Assembly: GCA_007745835.1 (NCBI GenBank)
Contig: CP036424.1
Span: forward strand, 1,883,001-1,947,000
Direction: 5' to 3'
Length of the DNA stretch: 64,000 nucleotides
From: Planctomycetes bacterium MalM25
GTDB taxonomy: Bacteria > Planctomycetota > Planctomycetia > Pirellulales > Lacipirellulaceae
The notes beneath the pieces were generated by a model. That model saw only the letters and a program-made list of their open reading frames with translations, was not told where the DNA came from and did not search any database. The position numbers and the translations under genes are program-made. Each line of letters starts with the position of its first letter. The stretch's first letter is position 1. Positions 53,111 to 61,830 of this stretch are shown here, in pieces.

Positions 53111-53656
53111 TCATTGGGCATGACGGAGCTCCTTCACCGGACCGTCGCACCGCAGGCAGTGACGCTTCGAGCCGCGCCGCGGTTGTTCGACCGTGTGCTC
53201 CGTGCCGAACACATCGACGCCCGCTTGGTGCAGGAAGTACGCGCTCGCGGCGAACGAGGCGACGCCCACGAAGAGCCCGAGGTAGAACCAGCCGAATGCG
53301 TACCAGGCCAGCAAGCCCAGCACGATCGCCCCGATGGTCAGGGCGGGCCAGTAGCCATCGACCGGCTCGGCGTAGATGGCGGGCGCCTCGTCGTGCTCCC
53401 GGCTGGGGTTGCAGACGTCACAGACCGGCTTGCCGTAGTAGTCGCATGCCTGGTTGACGCACTGAAGCGTCGTGTCGGGTGGCAGCAGCCGGGCGCGGCA
53501 GTGGAAACAGAAATCGACGCCGCACGTCGGGCAGTGGTACGCCTCGGGATCGACGGCCGACCCGCAGGCGGGGCACTTGCCCGTGTCGCCGTGGCGGGTG
53601 ACGTCGTTCAGCTCGGGCGTCTCGGCCTCGGGCGGAGTTTCGTTGTTGTCGGACAT
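53111..53656 (-). CDS. Zinc-ribbon membrane protein
   Basis: A 181-residue protein with two or three treble-clef/zinc-ribbon knuckles near the N-terminus: CPACGSAVDPEAYHCPTC, FCFHCRARLLP, CVNQACDYYGKPVCDVC. Two membrane helices follow (about residues 100-118 and 123-143), then a final CLRCDGPVKEL pair. ATG 53656 (MSDNNETPPEAETPELND) starts a sensible acidic leader; the longer frame to 53683 is unlikely. First of four co-directed genes with DUF4239, AIM24 and LapA-like proteins. No family name is certain. It may organise or sense at the membrane. Confidence 0.8.
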   Translation of the reverse strand: MSDNNETPPEAETPELNDVTRHGDTGKCPACGSAVDPEAYHCPTCGVDFCFHCRARLLPPDTTLQCVNQACDYYGKPVCDVCNPSREHDEAPAIYAEPVDGYWPALTIGAIVLGLLAWYAFGWFYLGLFVGVASFAASAYFLHQAGVDVFGTEHTVEQPRRGSKRHCLRCDGPVKELRHAQ

Positions 53657-53928
53657 GGGGGCTTCGTTTCGCCGGCGGCCCACGGGGGGTGAGATCGCAT
53701 TTTATCTCGGGCCGTCTCCCCGTGCAGGCGATTGCGGCGGGGGCGGGCTTAGAAGCCGTGCAGCCAGCGCCAGCCGCCCCTGGCAAGACCTCCTCAGCCA
53801 CTCTCACCCCCAGACCGACCCACGGCGGGATTTCCGCGATTGCGCGGCCATCTGGGGGCAGGCGGCCTAAGAGCGAGCGGGCTGCAACCGCGAGCCTCTT
53901 GACCCGACTCGCGAACCGAGCCGCTTGG

Positions 53929-56007
53929 TCAACGACGACGCCGGATGGCCCGGCTGCCCAACGTGAGGGCCAGCAGGGCCAAGGCGGTCGGCTCGGGCAC
54001 GCCCGCCGAGTTGGAGGGGAGGCTGGCGCCGTAGTTGTCCTTCCAGACCTGGTAATCGACCCCGTCGACGGTCCCGTCGACGGTCCCGTCGCCGTTGCCG
54101 TCGGCGCCCGAGTAGAGGGGCAGACCGGTTGCGCCCACCGTGTCGCGCCACACGGTGTAGTCGGCGGCGTCGACGGCTCCGTCGCTGTTGTAGTCACCCG
54201 CCAGGGGCGCCTCAAAGCCGACCGGCACAATGCGGGAGAGCGTCGCCGCGCCCGCGGTGCTGCCTCCCAGCAAGAAGAGCTCGCCGGTCTTGCTGTCGGC
54301 GTAGATGCCGTAGACCCGCTCTGGCAAGAGCCGCGTGCCGTCGCCGAAGAAGTCGATGCCTGCTTGGTCGAAGTCGAAGCCGGGCGCGAAGTCCTCCGCC
54401 TCGAGCCGGGGCGCCTCGAACCGCTGGCCAGTGGGGTCGATGTTGAGGCCGTAGAAATCGCCCGGGTTATCGAAGTCCCCCAGGATGATCCGCGAGAGCT
54501 TGCTCGACCCGCCGCCGTGGAAGCCGAGCTCCGCGGCGATGTAGGTCTCGTCGAAGTCCTCGCCGAGGAGTTGTCCGAGGTAGACCTCGCCCCCTTCGAT
54601 CGCGACGCCGCCCACGGTCGCGTCGAAGCCCGTGAAGACCCCACCGGTCTCGGTGAGCGAGTTCCCCGAGTGGTTGTACTCGAAATCGGGGAAAACCAGA
54701 TCGCTGTTCGGTGCGAGTGCGATGGAACTGGTGATGCTCAAGTTCCCCTCGTAGCGGCCCCATCCGAGGTTCGGGGCGTTGTCGTTGCTGCCGCGGGTGA
54801 AACGCGTGGCCTCTTCACGCGAACCCCCTCCCACGTCGCTGAGGACCAGAGTGTTCCCGCTAGCGTCGCGACGGTCGTTCTCGACTCGGATCGGGCTGCG
54901 GAGGCCGACGGCCCAGATCTCGTCGAGCGTGCCGTCGTTGTTCTGGTAGATCGTGCTGTTGGCTAGCGTCGAATCGGGGTCGCCGTCGTTCTCGGGGTCG
55001 GCGCCGGGGGCGAGGACGAACTCCGGGTCGGGCGTGGTGTCGAAGTACGGGTTGTCCGCCGGGATCGAGTACTGGCCGTTGCCGCCCACGCGCCCGGCGT
55101 GCGGCGCGTTGACGTCCGGGTTGATGCGGAAGACTTTGCCGAAGACCGTGTTGAGGTCCTGGCTCGATTGACGGCGCACACGACCGGCGAAGTCGGGGTG
55201 GGTCGGTCCCTCCTGGAATCCGCCGTCGCCGGTGGTGATGAAGAGGTCGCCGGCGGCGTTGAACGCTAGGTCGTAGGTCGTGTGGTTGTTGCCCGTCTGG
55301 TCGATCCGCAGGATGTCTCTCGCGGGCGGGGCCGCGCCCCCGGTCAGCGAGTCGGCGGCGTAGCCACTCGCCACCCACGCGGACAGGTCGTATTCGCGGA
55401 TCGCCGTCTGGAAGGCGAACGACGATCCCTCCGGCGAGAGGCCCGTAGCGCCGTTATCGGCCGTGGTGTCGCCGTACGCGCGCTTCTCGACGGCGGAGAA
55501 GTCGGCCGGGATGCCGGTCTCTGGGATGTTGCGGCGCGTCCCCTCCGAGGGGAGCTGCGCCGAGATGTGGTACGCCTTGCCGTAGCCGAAGGCGCCGGGC
55601 GAGTTGAAGTCGGGGTGCAGCTCGAGCGAGGTGGAGCCGAAGCGGATGCTGTCAACGTAAGAGACTCCGGTCTCGGCGGGAGTGAGGAAGTCGCCGCGGA
55701 GTTTTCCCTGTGTGTCGACGAGCTTGATCGTGCCGCCAAGAGTGTTCACCAGGTAGTGGCCGTTCGGCAGCGATTCAATGTCAGTCGGCAGCAGGGGGGT
55801 GGTGAGGGTCGGCGTGCCCTGAGTGAATCCGCAGGCGTTGCCGCAGAACTCGGGGAAGCCCCCGTCGAACTCGAAGAAGGGCTCGATCCTGACCGTCGGG
55901 CCATTGGGGTTGAACCGGATGTCCTGCGCGAGAAGTCCCCCGCCCTGCAGAACCAGCAGCAAGGCGCCGAGGTGTGAGAGCGCGGGAGCAGCAGAACGTC
56001 CATTCAT
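53929..56007 (-). CDS. Sorbosone/glucose dehydrogenase-like propeller with dockerin loops and PEP-CTERM
   Basis: A 692-residue exported protein; signal MNGRSAAPALSHLGALLLVL, cleaved near LLAQ. The body is a six-bladed GSDH-like propeller: FGYGKAYHISAQLPSE, TYDLAFNAAGDLFITTGDGG, GKVFRINPDVNAPHAGR, DEIWAVGLRSPIRVEND, GSREEATRFTRGSNDNAPNL. Such propellers often bind PQQ. Calcium loops follow (GDYNSDGAVDAADYTVWRD and DGTVDGTVDGVDYQVWKDN) and the anchor is VPEPTALALLALTLGS then RRRR. I start at ATG 56007; upstream in-frame codons give no leader. It may oxidise sugars at the cell surface or be a non-enzymatic binder. Confidence 0.82.
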   Translation of the reverse strand: MNGRSAAPALSHLGALLLVLQGGGLLAQDIRFNPNGPTVRIEPFFEFDGGFPEFCGNACGFTQGTPTLTTPLLPTDIESLPNGHYLVNTLGGTIKLVDTQGKLRGDFLTPAETGVSYVDSIRFGSTSLELHPDFNSPGAFGYGKAYHISAQLPSEGTRRNIPETGIPADFSAVEKRAYGDTTADNGATGLSPEGSSFAFQTAIREYDLSAWVASGYAADSLTGGAAPPARDILRIDQTGNNHTTYDLAFNAAGDLFITTGDGGFQEGPTHPDFAGRVRRQSSQDLNTVFGKVFRINPDVNAPHAGRVGGNGQYSIPADNPYFDTTPDPEFVLAPGADPENDGDPDSTLANSTIYQNNDGTLDEIWAVGLRSPIRVENDRRDASGNTLVLSDVGGGSREEATRFTRGSNDNAPNLGWGRYEGNLSITSSIALAPNSDLVFPDFEYNHSGNSLTETGGVFTGFDATVGGVAIEGGEVYLGQLLGEDFDETYIAAELGFHGGGSSKLSRIILGDFDNPGDFYGLNIDPTGQRFEAPRLEAEDFAPGFDFDQAGIDFFGDGTRLLPERVYGIYADSKTGELFLLGGSTAGAATLSRIVPVGFEAPLAGDYNSDGAVDAADYTVWRDTVGATGLPLYSGADGNGDGTVDGTVDGVDYQVWKDNYGASLPSNSAGVPEPTALALLALTLGSRAIRRRR

Positions 56008-56381
56008 GTTGAGTTGCTCGCGACACCTGGAAGAGAAAGGGGTGTGCCCGTGGCTTTGAGAAGGCAGGCCGTGAAGCCCGAGGCAAGCCGCGGCGACCTG
56101 CACTAGACCGCCATCAAGTAACGTACTCGCCACGCGTTGATTAATCGAAAAATTGTGTCCGCCCACCACACCTTTCCGCCCCACCCTGGGGCGGCTCCGG
56201 GCAGCCGGTCCACTTCAAGGAGAAGGGCGGTGGCTCATAAGCGGGCGAGCTGCTGCGACCCGAACCCGGTTCTCCCCCTCTGCGGGCGGTCCTCGCCCAT
56301 CCGCTCAACCTGGCGGTAGGGCGAGCTATGACTTGCGTAGCCACAAAAGGTCCCCAACCGTATGCCCTGCGGGCGCCCGCC
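56008..56381. other. Divergent spacer, no gene recognised
   Basis: Separates the minus-strand propeller gene and the plus-strand pseudopilin gene. An AT-rich island at about 56134-56156 (GATTAATCGAAAAATTG) stands out from the GC-rich surroundings and may contain promoter elements for either side, but I cannot assign boxes. Remaining open frames are short and without family signals. Confidence 0.4.
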
Positions 56382-56738
56382 ATGCTCACCCGATTGATCC
56401 GCCGTCGTCAGGCTTTCTCGCTGATGGAACTGCTCGCCGTGGTGACGATCCTCGGCATCCTTGCCGCGATCATTGTGCCGCGGGTGACGGCCGGCTCGGA
56501 GACCGCCAAAGAGCGGTCGTGCGTGTACAACGTCGGCCACATCCACTCGGCGGTGGAGCGCTACCGAGACGCGACCGGCGTGTGGCCGAGCGCCGACCTC
56601 AATGAGCTAGACGGCAACCTCGACTACTTCCCCGAGGGCATCCCCGTGTGCCCGGTCTCGGGCAACGCTTACCGCATCGACCCGACGGGCGAGCGGTACC
56701 GCGTGATCGGCCACACCGACGGCGCCCACACGCCGTGA
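56382..56738 (+). CDS. Type II secretion-like pseudopilin
   Basis: A 118-residue protein beginning MLTRLIRRRQAFSLMELLAV, the prepilin leader cleaved before Phe with Glu at position 5, then VTILGILAAIIVPRVTAG, the helix of GspG/GspH-type pseudopilins. The short globular part (YRDATGVWPSADLNELDG, VCPVSGNAYRIDPTGERY) resembles the C-terminal calcium-less fold of GspG-like minor pilins. ATG 56382 is chosen because it opens the leader; the frame to 56328 adds residues that do not fit. It converges on the CBS-domain gene. Which secretion or pilus machine it serves is not visible here. Confidence 0.85.
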   Translation: MLTRLIRRRQAFSLMELLAVVTILGILAAIIVPRVTAGSETAKERSCVYNVGHIHSAVERYRDATGVWPSADLNELDGNLDYFPEGIPVCPVSGNAYRIDPTGERYRVIGHTDGAHTP

Positions 56739-56754
56739 CGTGAGGCCTCGGACG

Positions 56755-57948
56755 CTATTGGCCTTCGGTGGGGTTCTCGGCTGCGGGCTCACCGACTCCG
56801 GGCCGTGAGCCGTCATCGATCGAGAGACCCATCCGCTTGGCTCGCTTCTCCCATTGCGACCGCGCGAACTCTTGCATGTCTCGCTTGGTGTCGGCCTCGT
56901 CCACGATCTCGAGGCCGAGCAGCGTCTCGACGATGTCCTCGAGGGTAACGAGGCCCGCCAAGCCGCCGTACTCATCGATCACGACCGCCATGTGGTGTTG
57001 GTTCGTGACCATCTGGTCGAACGCTTCGGTGAGGCGGAGCGTCTCGGGCACGGAGTGCAGGGGGCGGGCCAGTTCCGACAGCTTCACCTCGCTCTGGTCC
57101 TTGGCGGCGGCGAGCAGCACCTCGTCGCGGAGCACGAAGGTCGTCACGTCATCCGGCTTGCCTTCAAAGAGCGGAACCCGAGAGAACGGGGAGGCGTCGT
57201 GCTGCTCCATGAACTCCCCGACACTGGTCTCGGCGGGGAGGGAGAAGACCACGACCCGGGGCGTCATCACGTGGCCGACCTGGTTGTCCTGCATGCGGAG
57301 CAGGTTCTTTAGGATGCGGGATTCGCCCTGCTCGAGCTTCCCCTCTTTGCGGCCGATGTCCGCCATCACCTTGAGCTCCTCACGGCTGAACTCGGCTCCG
57401 CCGTGACCCGAGCCGCCGAACAGGCGGATGAACCAGACGACCGGCGTCATGAGCCAGGAGAGCTTTTCCAACATCAAACCGACTGTCGGAGCGAGCTGGC
57501 GCCAGTGCTTGGCGCCGAGTGTCTTGGGGATGATCTCCGACAGCACGAGCACGGCGAAGGTCATCAACGCGGCCGCCAGCCCGTTGATCAGTCCGCCGTA
57601 CGCGGAGCCGCTGGCGAGCCCGGCCACCTCCTTGCCGACGCCGATCGAACCGACCGTGTGCGCGATGGTGTTGAGGGTGAGAATCGACGTGAGCGGCCCG
57701 TCGATCTGCGTCTTCAGCTTGTCCCAGCGCTCGCCCGCTTGCGGCTGTGACTTCTTGAGGGTTGCGATGTAGGGCTGGCTCACGCTGAGCAGCACCGCCT
57801 CGAAGATCGAGCACGCGAACGAGACAAAGATCGCCAGGCAGAAGTAGACCGTCAGCATGGTCCAGCTGCCGCCCCCCGTGGCGTCGCCCGAAGAGAGGGA
57901 GACCGCGAGGAGGCCGCCGAACGCCCAAGGACCGACAAGAAGACTCAT
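56755..57948 (-). CDS. CNNM/CorC-type membrane protein (DUF21 plus CBS pair)
   Basis: A 397-residue inner-membrane protein. The DUF21/CNNM transmembrane part (about residues 1-190) contains FCLAIFVSFACSIFEAVLLS and TLNTIAHTVGSIGVGKE, then VLVLSEIIPKTLGAKHWRQL, the family signature. Cytoplasmic CBS pair at about 210-345: VGHVMTPRVVVFSLPAETSV, SPFSRVPLFEGKPDDVTTF and VVIDEYGGLAGLVTLEDIVE. The CorC transporter-associated C-terminal domain is missing, replaced by a short Pro-rich tail. Such proteins are linked to magnesium or cobalt homeostasis. ATG 57948 gives a normal N-terminus. Confidence 0.9.
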   Translation of the reverse strand: MSLLVGPWAFGGLLAVSLSSGDATGGGSWTMLTVYFCLAIFVSFACSIFEAVLLSVSQPYIATLKKSQPQAGERWDKLKTQIDGPLTSILTLNTIAHTVGSIGVGKEVAGLASGSAYGGLINGLAAALMTFAVLVLSEIIPKTLGAKHWRQLAPTVGLMLEKLSWLMTPVVWFIRLFGGSGHGGAEFSREELKVMADIGRKEGKLEQGESRILKNLLRMQDNQVGHVMTPRVVVFSLPAETSVGEFMEQHDASPFSRVPLFEGKPDDVTTFVLRDEVLLAAAKDQSEVKLSELARPLHSVPETLRLTEAFDQMVTNQHHMAVVIDEYGGLAGLVTLEDIVETLLGLEIVDEADTKRDMQEFARSQWEKRAKRMGLSIDDGSRPGVGEPAAENPTEGQ

Positions 57949-58296
57949 AGATACCAAGCTGGGAGAGGGTATGTGTAACGCCAGGAATATCGCAGCTTGG
58001 ACCTCGTGGGCCTAGGGATCGAGGGCTTTCAAAACGGCGAAGCCGCCATCTTTCCCCCCTCCCTCCGCTTGCGGGGGAGGCCGCCTTTCAGAAACCCTGC
58101 GGGGAGGGGGCAGAACCCGGGTACCCGATTCACCTCCTCCCCTAACCCCTCCTCCTAAAGGAAGAGGGGGAGTTCAAAGCGGCTTCGCCGCTTTCGAATG
58201 TCCACGCTCCCTAGAGTCCCGTTGCCTTGCGACGCGCTGGAGGTGCTAAATTGTTGTTTCCCCCAACCGTCCACAATATCCAGCATGGGCCCAACC
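57949..58296. other. Spacer with CT-rich repeats and a hairpin
   Basis: No gene. Positions 58058-58170 are strand-asymmetric, with CCCTCC / CCTCCTCC tracts and their complements GGGGGAGG and GGGGAGGGGG that can fold back on each other. A perfect hairpin at 58178-58196 (AAAGCGG-CTTCG-CCGCTTT) has the short relative AACGGCGAAGCCGCC at 58033-58047. This looks like a degenerate intergenic repeat unit of the kind common in planctomycete genomes, and may end transcripts from either side, although no T-run follows. Confidence 0.5.
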
Positions 58297-58797
58297 ATGA
58301 AAATTCTTCTCCCGACACTGATCCTGATGGCTCTGCTCGTCGCTGCGCGCCCAGCCATCGCCGAAGGAGACGACCACCCGGCGGCGAAGAACCTGAAGGC
58401 CTTCTCTGCGGCCGCCGACGGGAGGGTGCGCTACGTGGTCCTGCTCTCAGAGAAGACGCGCGACGAAGAGGCCGACCTGCGAGTCGAGCTGCTTATCGGA
58501 AAGACGATGATGAGCGACGGCGTTAACACGCTGCGGATGGGGGGCGAGATCGTCGAGCAGAACGTTGAAGGCTGGGGGTTCACCCGCTACGAGGTCCCCA
58601 AGTTCGGGCCGGCCGCTTCGACGCTGATGGCTGTCCCGCCCGGCACACCGCAGGTGGAGAAGTTCGTCGCGATCCCCTCGAAGCTGGTTCGGTACAACAG
58701 CCGTATCCCGCTGGTGGTCTACGTCCCTGAAGGGGGCGAGGTCCGCTACCGCGTGTGGACGGCGTCGGAGACGACCGCCGTGGCGGAGCCGGGCTGA
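58297..58797 (+). CDS. eco: Ecotin-family serine protease inhibitor
   Basis: A 166-residue periplasmic inhibitor of trypsin-fold proteases. Signal MKILLPTLILMALLVAARPA. Family segments in order: NLKAFSAAADGRVRYVVLL, LRVELLIGKTMMSDG, EGWGFTRYEVPKFGPAAST then LMAVPPG with the reactive loop P1 Met, and LVRYNSRIPLVVYVPEGGEV then RYRVWTAS. Both cysteines that form the disulfide in E. coli ecotin are absent (Gly in MMSDGVN, Val in LMAV). ATG 58285 is also in frame and possible; neither has a clear ribosome site. It probably shields the cell from eukaryotic or bacterial proteases. Confidence 0.9.
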   Translation: MKILLPTLILMALLVAARPAIAEGDDHPAAKNLKAFSAAADGRVRYVVLLSEKTRDEEADLRVELLIGKTMMSDGVNTLRMGGEIVEQNVEGWGFTRYEVPKFGPAASTLMAVPPGTPQVEKFVAIPSKLVRYNSRIPLVVYVPEGGEVRYRVWTASETTAVAEPG

Positions 58798-58838
58798 ACC
58801 ACACCTGACGTGGTGGTGAGTGCCCGGTTGGGGAGAGG

Positions 58839-59675
58839 TCAGCCCTCACCCAGCCGTGCCGGCGGGGTGAAGCGTTTGCAGCCCGAGAAGTACTCCAGCG
58901 GGTTCTCAAGTACCACGCGGCGGATGGTCGCTTCGCTGTGGCCACGGGCGCGCATCTCGAAGATGAAGTCGGGAACAGCGGTCGGCTTCGACGGGCCCCA
59001 GTCGCTCGCCGAATTCACGCACAGCCGCTCGGGGCCGTAGCGTTCGACGATGTCGGCCGCGCGCTCGGGCGTGCACTTGCTGGTGGGGTAGAGCGTCATG
59101 CCGGCCCAGTAGCCGGCGTCCAGCACGTGGCGGACGGTGTGCTCCTCGACGTGATCGACCAGCACCCGCTCTTCGGGCAGGCGGCCGTCAGCCTTGAGCA
59201 TGTCGAGGATCATCCGCGTCCCCTGCAGCTTGTCTTTGAGGTGCGGTGTGTGGATGAGGACCATTTCCTCGTATTGCGCGGCGAGGTTGACGTGCTCGGC
59301 GAAGACGGTCGCCTCGTTGGGGGTGTTCTTGTTGAGCCCGATCTCGCCGATGCCCAGGACGCCGCTGCTCCCCGGGCAGGCGGGGTCGAGGAACTCGGGG
59401 ATCATCGCCAGCACCTCGCGCGAGAGGGCGACGTCCTCCGCCTCCTTCGCGTTGATGCAGAGCCACGTGTAATGGGCGATCCCGTGCGCGCGGGCGCGAG
59501 CGGGCTCGAACTGGGTGAGCTGACGGAAGTAATCGCGGAAACCCTCCACGCCCCCCCGGTCCCAGCCGGCCCAGAAGGCGGGCTCGGTCATGGCGACACA
59601 GCCCATGCGCGCCAGCGTGCCGTAGTCGTCGGTCGTCCGCGACACCATGTGGATGTGCGGGTCGATGTAGTCCAC
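58839..59675 (-). CDS. TatD-family metal-dependent hydrolase (EboB-like)
   Basis: A 278-residue TIM-barrel amidohydrolase. MDYIDPHIHMVSRTTDDYGT gives the metal-binding H-x-H, followed by TEPAFWAGWDRGG, GIGEIGLNKNTPNE (Glu), VLIHTPHLKDKLQ (His), VDHVEEHT (His) and VNSASDWGPS (Asp). The opening phrase and FWAGWDRG resemble the TatD-like member of the ebo gene set rather than DNase TatD proper. No other ebo gene is visible in the window, so the assignment to that pathway is tentative. It follows the small gene at 59681 by five bases on the same strand. Confidence 0.8.
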   Translation of the reverse strand: MDYIDPHIHMVSRTTDDYGTLARMGCVAMTEPAFWAGWDRGGVEGFRDYFRQLTQFEPARARAHGIAHYTWLCINAKEAEDVALSREVLAMIPEFLDPACPGSSGVLGIGEIGLNKNTPNEATVFAEHVNLAAQYEEMVLIHTPHLKDKLQGTRMILDMLKADGRLPEERVLVDHVEEHTVRHVLDAGYWAGMTLYPTSKCTPERAADIVERYGPERLCVNSASDWGPSKPTAVPDFIFEMRARGHSEATIRRVVLENPLEYFSGCKRFTPPARLGEG

Positions 59676-59680
59676 GTCGG

Positions 59681-59992
59681 CTAGCCTTCGGTGCTCGGGG
59701 TGTCGGGTGAGGTCTCACCGGCGGCGAATCGCTCGCGCCAGGCCTTGTCGTACCGCCGGCTGAGCATCGTGAGCACACGCTCCGCCCGGTCGGACTCGCC
59801 AGGCTCGAGGATCTCGCGGAGCATCCGCTCGGCGTCGGTGCGGGCGGCGGCCGCCGGCGGCGAGTCGCCCAGGCGGTCGATCCGATCGAGCGCCGCCGCC
59901 ACGTCGACCAGCCGGGCGCGCAGCGTGGGCCACTCGCGCTCGGCGAGCTGCTCGGCGGTGGGGCTGTCGGCGGGGTCGGGGGCTTCGGGCAT
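59681..59992 (-). CDS. Small conserved-looking acidic protein, unknown
   Basis: 103 residues from ATG 59992, with GGAG upstream. It is mostly alpha-helical (AEQLAEREWPTLRARLVDVA, TDAERMLREILEPGESD, RVLTMLSRRYDKAWRERF), with a Thr/Pro-rich end. No known domain is recognised. Five bases separate it from the TatD-family gene, so the two are almost certainly co-expressed. Function unknown. Confidence 0.65.
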   Translation of the reverse strand: MPEAPDPADSPTAEQLAEREWPTLRARLVDVAAALDRIDRLGDSPPAAAARTDAERMLREILEPGESDRAERVLTMLSRRYDKAWRERFAAGETSPDTPSTEG

Positions 59993-60154
59993 CCTGGGCT
60001 CCGGGTGGGGGCGATCGTCACAATCGATAGCACCAGTCTGACCGGAGCGTTGCGACCCGACAACTCCGCGCGCCCTGCCGCGACGGGCATTCGCATCGTG
60101 GCTTTGGTTCGCCAACGGCTGGCGCCGCGGCTCGCCGCCGGACGATGTCCTTGG

Positions 60155-61828
60155 ATGGTTCTCTTGCCCCCCGCCTCCAGCCGCGCGAGACCCGTGCCAA
60201 CCGCTCAGGGAGTCGAAAAGACACTCCGCACGCTGCTCCGCTCCGCCAACCCGGCGGCGTCGGAGCTGCTGACGATTGCTTTGGAATCGGACGAGCCGTC
60301 GCTTCGGGTCGGCGCCGTTCGGACCCTTGCTCTGCGCGACGACGCGGCCGGCCACCGCGCCCTGGTAGAGAATTACCAGCACCTGCCCGCTGACGCGCGA
60401 GAAGCGATCAACGTCACGCCCCACCGCGCTCCCCTCGTTGGCTCTTTGATCGAGATGCTCAAGCCGGGCACGCCACGGCTAGCACGCCGGGCCGCTGAGA
60501 TGGTGCACGACTGGCAGGCGACGCTCGCCCTGCCGGCGGTCGCCGAGGCAGTGCTGTGGGCCGATGACGACAGCAAGAGCTTCTACGCCACTGAGGCGTT
60601 GTGTCTCACGGGTCTGCTTGAGCAGGCGATGAAGGACTACGAGGCTACCGCAGGGTCCGCCAAGGAGTCGCGCCCCGAGGACCCTGCTTTCCAACGACGT
60701 GCGGCGGTGAACGCTCTGGCGAAGGGGGTTGAACGGTATGAATCGCACCAGTGTCCGGAGGTCGTCGACGCTTTTTTGCGTCTCACTCCGTGCGACGAGC
60801 CCACACTGGTCGAGGCGTTGCACAACACCAGCCATCCGGCGCACCGGGCGTTGCTCGAGACGCTCCGCCACAGCGACAGCGAGGGCGCGCTAGGCGTTCT
60901 GGCGTCGGTGTTGCTCGATCTGCACGCTCCCGAGGGTTTGCTGCTGGTCGCTGCGGAGCGGTGTGATCGTCAGGGGCTAACGATCCTGCTCTGCCGACTC
61001 GGATTCCCGATCGGGGCCCGGGCGCGGGTCTCCGTGGCGCGTGTTCCCGGCTTCGCCTGGCTCGAATCGGGGCGGATGGAGGTCCTCCTCCGGCTGCCAG
61101 AGCAGGCCCAGGCGACCGCGATGCAGATCGCCGCTGCGTCGGGATCGAGCCGGAAGCTGCTGGCCGAAGCGATCGAGCTCTTGCTCGAAAGGGGCGAACC
61201 GGCCGGCCGCGCCGCCGCTGCAGACGCCATCGAGTCGTTGAAGGACCAGCAAGCGCACCCGCCGCTCAGCAGAGCACTGCTAGGCGGCGACACGACCGTG
61301 CTGCCGACGGTCGCCCGTCTGCTCCGCGCGAAGAACTACCCGGACGCCACCGCGATCCTGATTCTGTTATTGGACTACGAAGACGAAAGCGTCGTCGAGG
61401 CGGCCCAGCGAGCGCTCGGCGAGCTGAGCTTCTCACAGTTCCGCAACCAGATCGACGAGCTCCCACCCGACCACCGCCGGCGGCTGGGGAGGCTCATCGC
61501 GAAGGCGGACCCGAACGTCGCGGCGACGCTGGCTTTGGAGCTCAAGTCGGGCGCCGCCGAGCGACGGCTGCGGACACTCGATCTGATCGAACTGATGGGG
61601 CTCGCTGGTGATCTGGCGCCGGTGCTGCTGCAACGGGTCGCGGGCGATCCCGATGTGGGGGTCCGTGCCGAGGCGGCCGGTATGCTGGGCGCCGCGCCGA
61701 AGCTGCCCTCGGTGCTGGAAACGCTTGAGGAGGCCCTCGACGACGACGCGCATGCTGTCCGCGAAGCCGCGCGGGCGAGCCTGCAAAAGCTGCTCGGGCA
61801 ACCGCTCATCCCGATCGAGGCGTCCTAG
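60155..61828 (+). CDS. HEAT-repeat protein
   Basis: A 557-residue alpha-solenoid built of about 12 helical pairs such as LRTLLRSANPAASELLTIAL, PSLRVGAVRTLALRDDAAG, LLDYEDESVVEAAQRALGEL and GDPDVGVRAEAAGMLGAAP. No signal peptide: cytoplasmic. I start at ATG 60155 (MVLLPPASSRARP) because codons back to 60005 would overlap the divergent small gene and are low-complexity; the exact start is uncertain. The small membrane protein gene follows two bases after its stop, so the two are probably a unit, with the solenoid held at the membrane by its partner. Function unknown. Confidence 0.8.
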   Translation: MVLLPPASSRARPVPTAQGVEKTLRTLLRSANPAASELLTIALESDEPSLRVGAVRTLALRDDAAGHRALVENYQHLPADAREAINVTPHRAPLVGSLIEMLKPGTPRLARRAAEMVHDWQATLALPAVAEAVLWADDDSKSFYATEALCLTGLLEQAMKDYEATAGSAKESRPEDPAFQRRAAVNALAKGVERYESHQCPEVVDAFLRLTPCDEPTLVEALHNTSHPAHRALLETLRHSDSEGALGVLASVLLDLHAPEGLLLVAAERCDRQGLTILLCRLGFPIGARARVSVARVPGFAWLESGRMEVLLRLPEQAQATAMQIAAASGSSRKLLAEAIELLLERGEPAGRAAAADAIESLKDQQAHPPLSRALLGGDTTVLPTVARLLRAKNYPDATAILILLLDYEDESVVEAAQRALGELSFSQFRNQIDELPPDHRRRLGRLIAKADPNVAATLALELKSGAAERRLRTLDLIELMGLAGDLAPVLLQRVAGDPDVGVRAEAAGMLGAAPKLPSVLETLEEALDDDAHAVREAARASLQKLLGQPLIPIEAS

Positions 61829-61830
61829 TC

